From Shewanella vesiculosa (lineage in GTDB: Bacteria; Pseudomonadota; Gammaproteobacteria; Enterobacterales; Shewanellaceae): a DNA stretch of 64,000 nucleotides. The position numbers were made by a program, and so were the translations under genes. Below the pieces are notes generated by a model that worked only from the letters and a program-made list of their open reading frames with translations, was not told the DNA's origin and ran no database searches. The DNA is taken from the NCBI RefSeq assembly GCF_021560015.1, contig NZ_CP073588.1, positions 2,356,001-2,420,000 of the forward strand. The letters are read 5' to 3'. This document shows positions 18,734-32,036 of the stretch, piece by piece. Each line of letters opens with the position of its first letter. Position 1 is the first letter of the stretch.

Positions 18734-20358
18734 CTAATACCTGCAAGGTGCAAAAATATCGAGTTGGCTCTGATAGACGGTGGTTTTTACATTCATAAGT
18801 CCTAGCAAACTGTCGAACAAATTGTCGTGGGAAAAGCCGCCCTGTTCTGCTCGCTGTGCAACACAAGTCATGTTCAACTGATTATCTTGGCTAAAGTCAT
18901 TAGATACCCAAGCCAGCATTGGTACGCTAGTTTGTTCTTTCGGTGCAATACTATAGGGCGCACCATGTAAATACATGCCCTTTTCACCCAAAGACTCACC
19001 ATGGTCAGAGAGATACAGCATTGCAGTATCGAACATATCCTGCTTACCTTTTAATTTATTCACCACTTCACTGAGAATAAAATCCGTATATAGAATAGTG
19101 TTGTCGTAGGTGTTAATCAGTTCTTCTTGACTGCAATTTTGAATATCACTGCGCGGACAATCCGGTATAAATTTACGATGCTCTGGCGGGTATCTAAGAT
19201 AATAAGTTGGTCCATGACTACCAATGATATGCAAAAAAATTACTGTATCTTGACTTGGTGCTACTGCCAGAATTTTATCTAATTTGTTGAGCAATACTTG
19301 GTCAAAACAATATTGGCCAGAACACAGCTTCGGATCACTCTTCAAATCTATCGTGAGATTTTCAACCTGATCACACACACCTTTACAGCCAGAATCATTA
19401 TCAAACCACTGTACTTTTATACCACTATGACTTAACACATCAATCACTGTGTCTTGAGCATTAGCACGGCGAGGATCATAGTCTGCCCGCCCCATTCGTG
19501 AAAACATACAGGGTAGAGACACCGCCGTGGCCGTGCCGCATGAGCTAGTATCGTTAAACGCAATCAGCCCCTGATTTTGGGTATGAGCATTGGTTGGCTT
19601 GTTATATCCATAATATTGATAGCTCATTGAGCGCGCAGTTTCACCCACAACAAACACTAATAAGTTAGGTTTAGTGTTCGGGTTACGACTGGCATTCTTC
19701 GCATCTAGGCCAAGTTGTTGGTATTCCATGGGCGTCTGCAAATAGTGCTCATTGAGATATTTAGATGCACTACTGACAAAATAGGTAGGGACAATGTAAC
19801 GCCTTAACTCACTGTTGTTTCGACCAAATGCAGCATAATCTTGATAGTAAAAAAGGCGACTATCCCAATGCCAACGAACATTAGCAGCATAAAGGCTAAT
19901 TTATGCAATAACTCCTTAAAAAAGGGCTGATAATGAATATCGGCCTTATAAATAAGATATGACGGTAATAGCCCAGTCAGCAGTAGATTGGTAATTGATG
20001 CAAGATTTACATACATCAATGCTTCAGCAGGATGTGTTTGAAACGTGTTTTCTATCATGCCGTAGTCAAACACGACATTGTATTGATAGGCTGCAAAAAA
20101 TACACTTGAGGAAAGTAACGTCAATACGATAAAAAAGGGCTTCAGCAGGTATTTGACGGTAAAAATTGAAAACAAAAAACTCAGCGCAAATGTTAAAAAT
20201 AGCGGCATAGATGCGATGAAAAGGGGATCAACTTCTGGTTGTTTTTCAATTCCTTTTCGCACTATACCAAAGAGCGGTAGATTGAAAATGGCAACATAAA
20301 ACAACGCAGTGATGAAAGTGAATTGGTTAACCGATAACGTCTTAAATCTAGAAATCAC
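18734..20358 (-). pseudogene. mcr-4: Lipid A phosphoethanolamine transferase, MCR-4 type, 1-nt frameshift
   Basis: The product would be an inner-membrane enzyme that transfers phosphoethanolamine from phosphatidylethanolamine to lipid A, the basis of polymyxin resistance in this family. The N-terminal frame (20358-19804) carries about five membrane helices. The C-terminal frame carries the periplasmic domain with VGETARSMSY, the nucleophile threonine in SCGTATAVSLPC, and the zinc ligands in SDHGESLGEKGMYLHG. The frames meet at an A6 tract (19849-19854). One more A restores YYQDYAAFGRNN and exactly 541 residues, the MCR-4 length. Rebuilt residues 179 and 236 are Gly and Phe. From memory, that pair defines allele mcr-4.3. 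Confidence 0.85.
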
Positions 20359-20491
20359 AAAAATCCCTTTTTTGCTAAAAAAACAATACTAGCTTGACCT
20401 CATTAAAATAACCTTAACAGATAAGACCGTTTTAGGTGAATTGAGCCCAATTCACCTAAAAGTTACATGTAAACAATTAAGTAAATAAACT

Positions 20492-21082
20492 TCAATTACT
20501 TATAAGTTTACTTGTAATTTCTTGTGTGCTCTTCACAGAATTCAGTGCCCGATAAATAGAGGCTTCTCCAAGGTGATACTCCTTGGCAAGCTGCCCAATG
20601 GTGGCCCCCTCAGCTCTTTTATCATAAATAGCCTGTTTTAAGGTATCCGTGAGTTTTACAGGTCTACCAAATTTAACCCCATTTTCATGTGCTTTTGCGA
20701 TACCTTCGGCCTGTCTCTCTGTCCGCAAGTCATTTTCAAACTCAGCAATCGCAGCCAACATATTGAACATGAGTCTCCCAGTCGAAGTGCTCGTATCAAT
20801 GTTCTGATCGATAACGAGTAAATCAATGCCTTCACTTTGAAAACGCGAAGCAATCTGGGCTAAGTGTACGACTGAGCGAGCAAGACGATCGAGTCGTGTT
20901 ACCACTAGGGTATCCCCTTCACGTAAATAACTCATGCAAGATTGAAATTCAGACCGTTCAGCCGTCCTCCCACTGCGTTTTTCTTGATATATCTTATTGC
21001 ACTCAGCTCGATGTAACTTGCCCAGTTGCACTTCTAAGCTTTGACCCGTAGAACTCACTCGAGCATAACCAACTTTGGACAT
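20492..21082 (-). CDS. tnpR: Tn3-family resolvase (serine recombinase)
   Basis: This 196-residue serine recombinase resolves cointegrates formed during replicative transposition. The catalytic serine is in YARVSSTGQS. LREGDTLVVTRLDRLARSV and the E-helix region GRLMFNMLAAIAEFENDL are typical, and a C-terminal HTH (TIGQLAKEYHLGEASIYRAL) binds res. It is transcribed away from the resolution-site region at 21085-21180. Confidence 0.95.
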   Translation of the reverse strand: MSKVGYARVSSTGQSLEVQLGKLHRAECNKIYQEKRSGRTAERSEFQSCMSYLREGDTLVVTRLDRLARSVVHLAQIASRFQSEGIDLLVIDQNIDTSTSTGRLMFNMLAAIAEFENDLRTERQAEGIAKAHENGVKFGRPVKLTDTLKQAIYDKRAEGATIGQLAKEYHLGEASIYRALNSVKSTQEITSKLISN

Positions 21083-21084
21083 AA

Positions 21085-21180
21085 ATTACCATATCTCTTT
21101 AAAGGTTTTGATAATGCACTTATGATAGTAGTTTTGATAGGCAATAACCAGAGCTGTCAAATAGTATACATTTTGATAAG
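21085..21180. other. Probable res (resolution) site region
   Basis: This is the spacer between tnpR and the toxin-antitoxin genes, where Tn3-family res sites lie. An imperfect dyad around TGTCAAATAGTATACATTTT (21155-21174) fits a resolvase subsite, and further TTTTGATA half-sites occur at 21132-21139 and 21171-21178. Subsite boundaries were not resolved. Confidence 0.5.
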
Positions 21181-21188
21181 GTGCATTT

Positions 21189-21237
21189 TTGACTTTTATC
21201 GCCCAACTGGTGTAAATTGAGCGAATCGAACGATTCG
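21189..21237 (+). promoter_or_regulatory. Toxin-antitoxin promoter with palindromic operator
   Basis: TTGACT (21189-21194) and TAAATT (21213-21218) are 18 bp apart. They are followed at the expected transcription start by the perfect dyad CGAATCG-AA-CGATTCG (21222-21237), 15 bp before the antitoxin ATG. The layout fits autoregulation by the antitoxin. Confidence 0.6.
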
Positions 21238-21251
21238 TTTAAAGGTGATAA

Positions 21252-21512
21252 ATGAACACTCTTTCAGCCAATGAAGCAAAAATTCACTTTGGAGATTTGT
21301 TGCTCAAAGCTCAACAAGCTCCAATCCAAATTAATAAAAATGGCAAGCCTGTGGCCGTTGTTATTTCAGCTGATGCGTACCAAAGTATCGAGACACTAAA
21401 ATTACATTTGCTTCAATCCAAAGCGGTGAAAGCCATGACTGACATCAAAATGGGCAATTTGGTTGATGGTAATACCTTTTTTGATGAGCTGGCCGCAGGG
21501 CAGTATGACTAA
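21252..21512 (+). CDS. Phd/YefM-type antitoxin
   Basis: This 86-residue antitoxin has a Phd/YefM DNA-binding N-terminus (SANEAKIHFGDLL, then INKNGKPVAVVISADAYQSI) and a C-terminal tail that would neutralise the toxin encoded next. Its stop overlaps the toxin ATG (TAATG). It probably binds the palindrome at 21222-21237 and represses its own operon. It sits in the Tn3-family core region. Confidence 0.9.
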   Translation: MNTLSANEAKIHFGDLLLKAQQAPIQINKNGKPVAVVISADAYQSIETLKLHLLQSKAVKAMTDIKMGNLVDGNTFFDELAAGQYD

Positions 21513-21823
21513 TGCCGGTAACTTATCATTTAACGCCCGATGCACAATCTGATCTGATAGGTATTCACCGCTTTACGTTAGCCCAATGGGGAACGACTCA
21601 GTCGAAGACATATTTATCAGGACTTAGACAAACGATTCAGCTGCTGGCTGAAACACCCACCCTTGGGAAAAATAGACCCGAGGTACGCGTGAATGTGTTT
21701 AGCTTCCCTTATTCAAGTCATGTCATCTATTACATCCAACATGAGCATCAATTCGTTGTATTTGGGATCTTACATAAAAGTATGGTTCCACTTGCACATC
21801 TCGCGGAGCGGGAAATTATTTGA
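21512..21823 (+). CDS. RelE/ParE-superfamily toxin
   Basis: This 103-residue toxin starts at the ATG overlapping the antitoxin stop. ParE-like features are YHLTPDAQSDLIGIHRFT, LAETPTLGKNRPEVR and the C-terminal VFGILHKSMVPLAHL. The similarity is closer to ParE (gyrase-targeting) than to mRNA-cleaving RelE, but the target is an inference. Together with the antitoxin it would stabilise the transposon or its host replicon. Confidence 0.88.
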   Translation: MPVTYHLTPDAQSDLIGIHRFTLAQWGTTQSKTYLSGLRQTIQLLAETPTLGKNRPEVRVNVFSFPYSSHVIYYIQHEHQFVVFGILHKSMVPLAHLAEREII

Positions 21824-21846
21824 TGTATTGAAATAGGGGGGGCACC

Positions 21847-24800
21847 ATGAAAAATGACGTTCGGCGGCTATCTATTTTGTCAACTGATGAAATAGATGAA
21901 CTGTTTGGATTACCTCATTTCTCAGATGATGATCGTCGATTATATTTTGACTTAAGTGCTAAAGAGCGCGAGCTATTCGACAATACCCGAACGTTTTCTG
22001 TGGCAGCCCATTTAGTATTGCAACTGGGCTATTTCAAAGCCAAACGGCAGTTTTTCAGTTATGAACAAGAATCGTCAGTACTAAATGACTTGGATTACAT
22101 TGCCGCGCTGTACTTTCCCACCAAAACGCTTTCAAGGCTGAAAAGTCCCTCAAGACCGATTAGGGCTGAACAACAACGAGCAATTCTTGATTTATTCCAG
22201 TATAAACAATGTGATAATGAGGTAAAAGTTGATTTGGAAGATAAAGCACAGCGGGTTGCGATGCTATCGACACAACCTATCTTTATCTTTCGTGAATTAA
22301 CCCAATACTTAGCATTACACCGTATTGTCATGCCCAGTTATCGGTATATGCAAGAGATGATTGGTAGAGTGGTGGCTTATGAACGCACCCGTATTGCTCG
22401 ATTACTTAGCACTTGCATGACTTCACTTATCGATCAGCAATTAGCGGCTTTGCTTCGGGCTGATTCAGGAGTATTTCGCGTCAGCGCATTAAAACATGAA
22501 GCTAAAGATTTCAGTTATAAAGAATTGCGACATGAAGTCGCACGGCGGCAGTTTTTCCAGCCTCTACATGAGTTTGCCAAGCAGTTCCTCATAACAGCGG
22601 GGATCTCCAATGAAAGCGGCAAGTATTATGCTTCTATGGTTAAGTTTTATACCACTTATAAACTTCAACGCATGAAAAAAAGAGACTGCTCAGTTATATC
22701 TGCTGTTTTTTGCTTTTCATCGGTTTCAGCAAATTAATGACAACTTAATTGAAGCATTGCTCCATTGGGTCGATCAATACGAGAAACAGGCCAAGCGTGC
22801 CGCTGAAGAAGCAATGAATAATGCGGTTACCAATGCAGCGAAAAATTTACAGGCTGCGGGTCATGTATTGAGCCTGTTTACGGATGACACCATCACCGAT
22901 GACACACCTTTTTCCATTATTAAAGAAAAAGCCTATGCATTGCTTGAACAAGAGAGATTCCCATTAGTTGCTGATTACTTACGCAATATTGCTTTCGACA
23001 AAACGGCATTTGAATGGTTACATTACACAAAATTATCCGCCACATTCAAACGTAACTTAAGGCAACTTTTTACTGATCTGGATTTTGCCGGACGTGTAGA
23101 AGACTCTCCTTTGCTTGAAGCTATCGGTTTTTTACAAAACTTGTTACGCACAGAAAAATCACCAAGGCAAACTGATCCTAATGCATTTCCGACTGAGATT
23201 ATTCCTAAAGGTTTACGCCGATATTTGTTTAGTAAAGAGGGTAAAACATTTAAAACGCTAGATGTAGATCGCTATGAGTTTTTGGTCTATCGCCTACTAC
23301 GCAACTCACTGGAAGCGGGTGATGTGTACGTTAAACATAGTAATGAATTTCGCCGCTTTGAAGATGACTTAATAAGCGATCTTAGATGGCAGGATAAAGA
23401 ACGAGTATTGCAAGATATTGGTGCACCCATTTTATTGGCCCCTATCCAAGATACTCTGGCTGTATTTCATACTATGCTAGCAGCACGTTATAGTGCGATT
23501 AACCAACATATTTCTGATGGGGTCAACAAACATATTAAAGTAATTGGGGCTGCCGAAAAGCGTCGTTGGAAGCTGCTTTATCCGAGCAGTGATGAATCCG
23601 TTAATAGCGATTTTTACAGCCAGTTACCAGGAATTGGTATTGCGGATCTACTGTGGTTTGTTGCGGGTAATACTGGATTTTTAAATGCATTTACCCATGT
23701 ATTAGATCGTTATGTAAAGCATGAAGCTGATCCCCGTGAAATTTTCGCCTGTATTGTTGCGATGGGAACAAACATGGGGTTAGCAAAAATGGCTGAGGTT
23801 TCAGGCCTTAGCTCAGCATCAATGGCGGGGACGTCTAGAAATTATCTACGCTTGGAGACGTTGCGAGCGGCTAATGATGCGATTAGTAATGCAACCAGCC
23901 AGCTACCCGCATTTCATCTCTATGATATTCAGGACTCGCTCCATTCAAGTAGCGATGGCCAGCGGATGGAAACGCAAATTAACACCCTTAACGCTCGATA
24001 TTCTCCTAAGTATTTTGGTTTACAGAAAGGTGTCAGCGCCTACACGTTGGTCGCAAATCATGTTCCTATAAATGCAAAGATTATTGGGACTCACGAACAT
24101 GAAAGCCATTACGTTTTCGATTTATTGCATAACAATACCTCTGATATAAAGCCAGAACGGCATTCCACTGACACCCATGGCACCAATCAGGTTAATTTTT
24201 GGATTTTGCATGCATTTGGATATCATTTTGCACCTCGTTATCGTGATTTGCATAAGAAAATGGATACGTTAGTCGGCTCACAACATCCCAATGAGTGTGG
24301 TGACTGGCTAATAAAGCCTGCCCGAAAAACCAACGATGAATTGATTGAACGTGAATGGCCCAATATTCAACGTATCATGGCATCGCTAGCTCAAAAAGAT
24401 GTTACTCAAGCCACGATTGTTCGCAAACTCTCGAGCTATTCGCGTCAGAATCAGACCAAGAAAGCATTATGGGAGTTGGAAAACATATGCCGAACGCTAT
24501 ACATTCTCGACTTTGTCGACGATGTTGGCTTACGTCAATGTGTACAAAAAGCATTAAATCGTGGTGAAGCCTATCATCGTCTCAGGCGAGCAGTTGCATT
24601 TGTTAACGGTGGAAAATTCAGAGTAAAAACGGAAGAGGAGCAACAAATTTGGAATGAATGCTCTCGGCTCATCACCAATGCGGTCATTTACTACAACACA
24701 GTGCTGCTATCTCGTGTCTATGAACAGAAGCAAACAGTAGGAGATCAAAACGCACTGGCTCAGCTTCACAGTATTTCGCCCGTTGCATGGCAGCACATCA

Positions 24801-24934
24801 ATATGTATGGCAATTTTGAGTTTAGTCCATCAACCTCAAAAATAGATATCGATGCATTGGTTGCTCGATATGCTGAACCAGAATATTGGAAGCAAGCGCT
24901 GATTGAGAACGAAAATTCAAGTGATGAATTTTAG
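21847..24934 (+). pseudogene. tnpA: Tn3-family transposase TnpA, one frameshift
   Basis: This DDE transposase is about 1,028 residues if rebuilt. The N-terminal part (21847-22737) carries the terminal-repeat-binding region (TDEIDELFGLPHFSDDDR). The remainder from about 22680 carries the catalytic domain, including IGIADLLWFVAGNTGF, LHSSSDGQRMETQ and the late HYVFDLLHNN and STDTHGTNQVNFWI. The break is an A7 tract (22676-22682). With six As the frame reads RMKKETAQLYLLCFAFHRF. It ends 8 bp before the right inverted repeat. Confidence 0.93.
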
Positions 24935-24942
24935 AGCTTAAA

Positions 24943-24981
24943 GCTAACTTTACATTTTTGGCGCGTTGGGCAAATTTAGCC
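24943..24981 (-). repeat. Right terminal inverted repeat of the Tn3-family element
   Basis: It is the complement of the left repeat, differing at one base within the GGCTAAnTTTGCCC end, and is followed by the TAATA duplication (24982-24986). Confidence 0.95.
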
Positions 24982-25237
24982 TAATAGTACTTTCGCTAAT
25001 GAGGATGTATTGTAAGTCAGGATAATCGCGTTTGAGTTTTGGCTATGTGCAGATGTTTTTACACTCAACGAATGAACACTGGGACACCATTACCAAAGCG
25101 ATTCACATGATTATGCGACCATTTCAAGTTAACTAACTCAGACTCTCATAATGTGTAATAGTAAACAATTAGGATGATGGTGCAATTGCCATGATTACCA
25201 ACAGGCTTCTAAGTTGGTAGTGCCGCCTTTAGACGCC

Positions 25238-25297
25238 TTGTTCTTATCCTAATTTAGTAAGAACAATGGTTGCGACTACTTCAATTAGAAGTAGTCG
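25238..25297. terminator. Two adjacent perfect hairpins downstream of the metal-efflux operon
   Basis: The first is TTGTTCTTA (25238-25246) with TAAGAACAA (25258-25266). The second is CGACTACTTC (25273-25282) with GAAGTAGTCG (25288-25297). They lie about 35-90 bp past the last gene of the minus-strand efflux operon. No long T-run follows on either strand, so factor-independent termination is uncertain. The rest of 24987-25330 shows no coding signal. Confidence 0.45.
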
Positions 25298-25330
25298 TTT
25301 GACAATCACTATTTCATTACTTACCGCTTA

Positions 25331-25690
25331 TTAAAAGCCCTTATTCTCAGATACTGCAACGACATCACCATCGTCATCAATTCTAAAATATAATGTCTGT
25401 TTAACTTGTGAGTTCGTAGCACTCACGACATAACTTCCTTCATGAACATTTACAATATTTACATCTGCATTGTTAATGGTTTCCCATGAAGATGGCAGCT
25501 TACCAGCCTCATAACCTAAATCTTTGAATGTCATTTTATTTATTGTTTTAATGGTAATGCTAATTACCTTCTTCTCATTCATATGACTATTTCTTGAATG
25601 ATCCATGCTTTTCATTCTATCTAGATGCGCAAAAGAATAATTACAATTAAAAGAAGTAACGATAACTAAAAAAGCAAATAAATATCTCAT
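25331..25690 (-). CDS. Small periplasmic protein of the efflux operon
   Basis: This 119-residue protein has a signal peptide (MRYLFAFLVIVTSFN to about residue 21) and a short Met/His-rich segment (RMKSMDHSRNSHMN). An alpha/beta domain follows, ending VKQTLYFRIDDDGDVVAVSE. It is the last gene of the czc-type operon. A periplasmic metal-related role is inferred from position and the His/Met segment. I recall DUF6488-like proteins in this position, but the family call is tentative. Confidence 0.7.
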   Translation of the reverse strand: MRYLFAFLVIVTSFNCNYSFAHLDRMKSMDHSRNSHMNEKKVISITIKTINKMTFKDLGYEAGKLPSSWETINNADVNIVNVHEGSYVVSATNSQVKQTLYFRIDDDGDVVAVSENKGF

Positions 25691-25721
25691 AAATATGCCC
25701 TTATTATTTTAAACTAAGTAT

Positions 25722-26036
25722 CTAAATGCCACCAATTGGAAGGATTGTGTCAATTGGACTAACGTAAACCCACCCAGAAATTTCCGTTCCAATTTTACCT
25801 ATTTTTCTAATAATTGATATAACTTCATCTACTTGTTCATCTTCACATATAAGAGATAGCTGAACTTCAGAGATAGTAACACCAGCTTCAGAAGAATATG
25901 CTAACTCACTTTCCCGAAGAGCTTTCAATGTTCCTTTGACATCAAATATTGATATATTTCCGTAGCCAGAATCTTGTAATGCTTGTATAACATCGGCAGA
26001 CCTTACATGGTGAATTAATGCAGTAATTTTTTTCAT
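25722..26036 (-). CDS. PII-like protein linked to metal efflux
   Basis: This protein of about 104 residues has a PII/ACT-like fold: MKKITALIHHVRSADVIQAL, then ISEVQLSLICEDEQVDEVIS and a C-terminal GWVYVSPIDTILPI. The start chosen is the ATG at 26036, which gives the standard PII N-terminus. The longer frame to 26090 adds 18 non-conserved residues. PII-like proteins are commonly encoded directly after CusA/CzcA pumps, where they may sense metals. They are not the canonical nitrogen regulators. Confidence 0.8.
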   Translation of the reverse strand: MKKITALIHHVRSADVIQALQDSGYGNISIFDVKGTLKALRESELAYSSEAGVTISEVQLSLICEDEQVDEVISIIRKIGKIGTEISGWVYVSPIDTILPIGGI

Positions 26037-26123
26037 ATTTTTACCTGTCAATTTGAAATTATTTAAAGGGATTACGGACAACTCGAACACCGCAATCCCT
26101 TCTTCATACTTAAATTTTAATTA

Positions 26124-29241
<3,118 letters not shown>

Positions 29242-29331
29242 TTAAAACTCCTATTTGAAGCACACAACCGATTATGTCTAAATTTAAAAACATAAATAAG
29301 GTATAAAGGTAAACGAAGACGCATAAAAAAT

Positions 29332-30258
29332 TTAATGCCCATGTTCAGCATCCTCTTTCCCCAACTCAGACTTCAAAACAAAGCTATTGTTACTCACATA
29401 CATTTCACCAACCGACAAACCCGTTAGAACTTCACTATATTGACCATCTGTTCGACCAAGGCTCACTTCGCGTGGTTCAAACCCAGATTCACCTTTGACA
29501 AAAACTACATTTTTATCTTCAATAACTTGTATTGCTTCATTACGTATAGAAACTGGCGCATTTATTTCATCAAGTGTAATGTTGGCATTAACAAATAAGC
29601 CCGGCTTCCAAATGTTGTTGCTGTTTTCAAGTAGAACACGAGCTTTAGTGGCTTGGCTTTGCACTTGTCCAAATGGTGAAATATAAATAATTTTACCTTC
29701 TGAAATATTTTTTAAATCAGTACTTTGTATGTTAACCGTCTGATTTAATTTGACCAAAGGAAGATCCTTCGGAAATATGCTTAATTCTACCCAAACAGTA
29801 GAAAAATCTTGAATCACCAGTAAAGGAGTTTCATTTGTTTTCTCTCCAATATTTATATTTCGCTGTGTGATATATCCATTAATTTCAGAAGTTATTGAAT
29901 AGTTTTTCAAGCTTTCATTTGCTTCAACAATTAACAATGTTTCACCTTTACGGACCGGATCACCGATGCTCTTCTTTACATCACGTACCACACCATCAAA
30001 TCTGGCATTAACCACTTGCAAACTTTCAGCATTAGTAGCAACCAAACCATAAACAGGTAATACATCACGAATAACATTGGCACCAACGGTGCTAACCACT
30101 ATTCCGGCATGCTGTATTTGCTCGTTAGATAATTCTATATGCCCTTCCTCTTCATGTTCTGATTCATCTCCATGACCAGACTCTGCAAAAATAGACCCTG
30201 TAAAAAATAAGAAGCTGGTTAAGAATAGAACTTTTGTAAAACTAGAAATTAATTTCAT
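29332..30258 (-). CDS. czcB: RND efflux membrane-fusion protein (CzcB type)
   Basis: This 308-residue periplasmic adaptor links CzcA to the outer-membrane channel. It has a signal peptide of about 25 residues, then a His/Glu-rich metal-binding segment (ESGHGDESEHEEEGH). A lipoyl/barrel-sandwich region follows (VVRDVKKSIGDPVRKGETLL and ITQRNINIGEKT), then a beta-barrel and a C-terminus ending EDAEHGH. It lacks a long hairpin domain. Its ATG overlaps the czcC stop. Confidence 0.9.
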   Translation of the reverse strand: MKLISSFTKVLFLTSFLFFTGSIFAESGHGDESEHEEEGHIELSNEQIQHAGIVVSTVGANVIRDVLPVYGLVATNAESLQVVNARFDGVVRDVKKSIGDPVRKGETLLIVEANESLKNYSITSEINGYITQRNINIGEKTNETPLLVIQDFSTVWVELSIFPKDLPLVKLNQTVNIQSTDLKNISEGKIIYISPFGQVQSQATKARVLLENSNNIWKPGLFVNANITLDEINAPVSIRNEAIQVIEDKNVVFVKGESGFEPREVSLGRTDGQYSEVLTGLSVGEMYVSNNSFVLKSELGKEDAEHGH

Positions 30259-31604
30259 TGAGATATTCCTGATAATTTGATGTTCTCGTTATATTGCGAG
30301 CTAGCTAAAGGCTCTGATGTCAATTGTTCGATTTCTGCACCATAAGTTAATGCTGAACCTGCAGCTTCAATTAATGTACGTCTTGCACTTAACAACTCCT
30401 GACGAGAGCTCACATAATCCAGATAACCGTACCTTCCACGCTGATATGCATCTTGAGTTTCAATCAGTGCTTGCTCTAAAGAAGGGATGATGGTGGAACG
30501 CAATGAGTTAACGACTAAAATAGCTTGTTTTCTATTGTAAAAAGCTCGAAATAACTGATTATGCATATCCAATAACATGACATCACGTTTTACGAATACT
30601 TGATTTTTTTCTGCAATGGCTGTTGAAATAGCACCTTGATTCCTAGAGCCAGAAAATAAAGGCATACTGAAGCCAGCTACGAGTGCTGTATCGTTTGTAT
30701 CTTGAGCTCGACGAACCCCCACAGACCAACTAATGTCAGATTTTGACTGTGTTTTAGCAACACGTATTTCAGCATCTTTTAAACGAGCTTCTGATGCAAA
30801 AATCTCTATTGCAGGGTTAAGTTTGACTCTTTCAAACAATTGTTCAAATGAGATATCTTCCCCAAACTGAAATAAATTCCCCTCAACATTCTCAAAGTCA
30901 GGTGAGGATGATCCCCACAAACTCGATAACGAAACTTTTAAGTAAGATAAGCGTTGCTGTTCGGCAAATAATGATAGCCTGGCTTGCTCTAAGGCTGCTA
31001 ATGCTCGTTTAACTTCTGCATCGGGTGTAGCACCTGCAGCAGCGCGTTTTTTTACAATATCCAAAGTATCAATGCTTAGTTGAGTAGCCTCCTGTGCAAG
31101 AACAACTTGTTCTTGTGCAGCAAGTACATCAACATAACGACGAGTAACATCACCAAGTAAAGCCAGTGACTCAACCTGCCTGCTTGCTTCTAATAATGAC
31201 AATTCAGAAGATACAGTCCCAATTCTAGCTAAACGCTTGTTATCCATTTCAAAAACTGAGGATAAAGCTATAGTGAACTCAGCTCCACTAATACCGTTGT
31301 AATTTCCAGTTCCTCCAACATTTTCAGTATCAAAACCTAATTCATAAGCAGGTGATAATTTAGCAGTTTCCATTTGACCATTCAGAGCATCAATTCGATA
31401 CGGAAAAAATTTAAGAGAAGGATTTTGTGATAGTGAACGCTGCATTGCAGTTGGCAGCGATATAGCTTGATCTGCCGATGATGCTCTTGCTGCGCTGATT
31501 GTAAAGGAGAATGCCACAAGGAAAACACACGAAATAATCCGTATATTATAAATACGACTCGAGAGCTCCAAAACTAGTTTTGGAGGACGATTTAACATTA
31601 ACAT
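30255..31604 (-). CDS. czcC: Outer-membrane efflux channel (CzcC/TolC type)
   Basis: This 449-residue TolC-like protein provides the outer-membrane exit duct. An N-terminal hydrophobic signal (ISCVFLVAFSFTISAARA) precedes two outer-membrane-efflux repeats. The repeats contain long heptad helices, for example LVESLALLGDVTRRYVDVLA-like stretches and the later YQRGRYGYLDYVSSRQELL. It is the second gene of the operon, 75 bp after the small His-rich protein gene. Confidence 0.88.
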   Translation of the reverse strand: MLMLNRPPKLVLELSSRIYNIRIISCVFLVAFSFTISAARASSADQAISLPTAMQRSLSQNPSLKFFPYRIDALNGQMETAKLSPAYELGFDTENVGGTGNYNGISGAEFTIALSSVFEMDNKRLARIGTVSSELSLLEASRQVESLALLGDVTRRYVDVLAAQEQVVLAQEATQLSIDTLDIVKKRAAAGATPDAEVKRALAALEQARLSLFAEQQRLSYLKVSLSSLWGSSSPDFENVEGNLFQFGEDISFEQLFERVKLNPAIEIFASEARLKDAEIRVAKTQSKSDISWSVGVRRAQDTNDTALVAGFSMPLFSGSRNQGAISTAIAEKNQVFVKRDVMLLDMHNQLFRAFYNRKQAILVVNSLRSTIIPSLEQALIETQDAYQRGRYGYLDYVSSRQELLSARRTLIEAAGSALTYGAEIEQLTSEPLASSQYNENIKLSGISQ

Positions 31605-31679
31605 ATTGTAATACCTAATTATTTAAGATATAAAAATGCGCAAACTCTATCATTTGCAAAAATTGACTTAGAATAAAAA

Positions 31680-32036
31680 TTAGGCGATCGGAGGACGAAT
31701 TGAAGCTGAAAAAGGAGTTTCTGGAATAGAAAATAAATATGAGTTGTATGGAGCGTATTTTGTGAGGATATCAGTTTCAGCCTCATAGACACTTAACAAA
31801 TAGATATGGCAATGACTACTGTGGTGGTGGCAGTGAAACATTTCATTTGAAGAAGGAATATCAGTCGTAGATACATCATGAACTGGAGGTGTTTTGATAA
31901 CTGATACATTATTATCGATTGGTGTACTTGATAAAATCTCAGCATAAGCTTTTAGCGGGTGAGCATCGACAATATTTGTCATAGGTTGAAACACAACCCA
32001 TACAAAAATTAAAATTGTCGATACTAATTTAATCAT
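31680..32036 (-). CDS. Small His-rich exported protein, CzcI-like
   Basis: This 118-residue protein has an N-terminal hydrophobic segment (STILIFVWVVFQPMT) and a metal-binding cluster HCHHHSSHCH in the middle. The C-terminus, FSASIRPPIA, resembles the end of CzcI-type proteins that head czc operons. It is the first gene of the efflux operon. A role in periplasmic metal sensing is inferred from position and composition. Confidence 0.7.
   Translation of the reverse strand: MIKLVSTILIFVWVVFQPMTNIVDAHPLKAYAEILSSTPIDNNVSVIKTPPVHDVSTTDIPSSNEMFHCHHHSSHCHIYLLSVYEAETDILTKYAPYNSYLFSIPETPFSASIRPPIA

Larger units (their letters stand above)
18517..24981. mobile_element. Tn3-family transposon with mcr-4-like passenger (6,465 bp)
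   Basis: Inverted repeats of 39 bp (18517-18555 and 24943-24981) differ at a single position and start GGCTAA. The flanking 5-bp target duplication is TAATA (18512-18516 and 24982-24986). Contents from left to right: mcr-4-like gene (minus), tnpR (minus), a resolution-site region, a toxin-antitoxin pair (plus) and tnpA (plus). A TA pair beside res is a known Tn3-family arrangement. Both tnpA and the passenger are frameshifted as written, although tnpR is intact. Confidence 0.96.

Noticed and set aside
24987..25237. Coding remnant to the right of the Tn3 element
   Set aside because: No frame longer than about 40 codons with an RBS or a recognisable motif was found.
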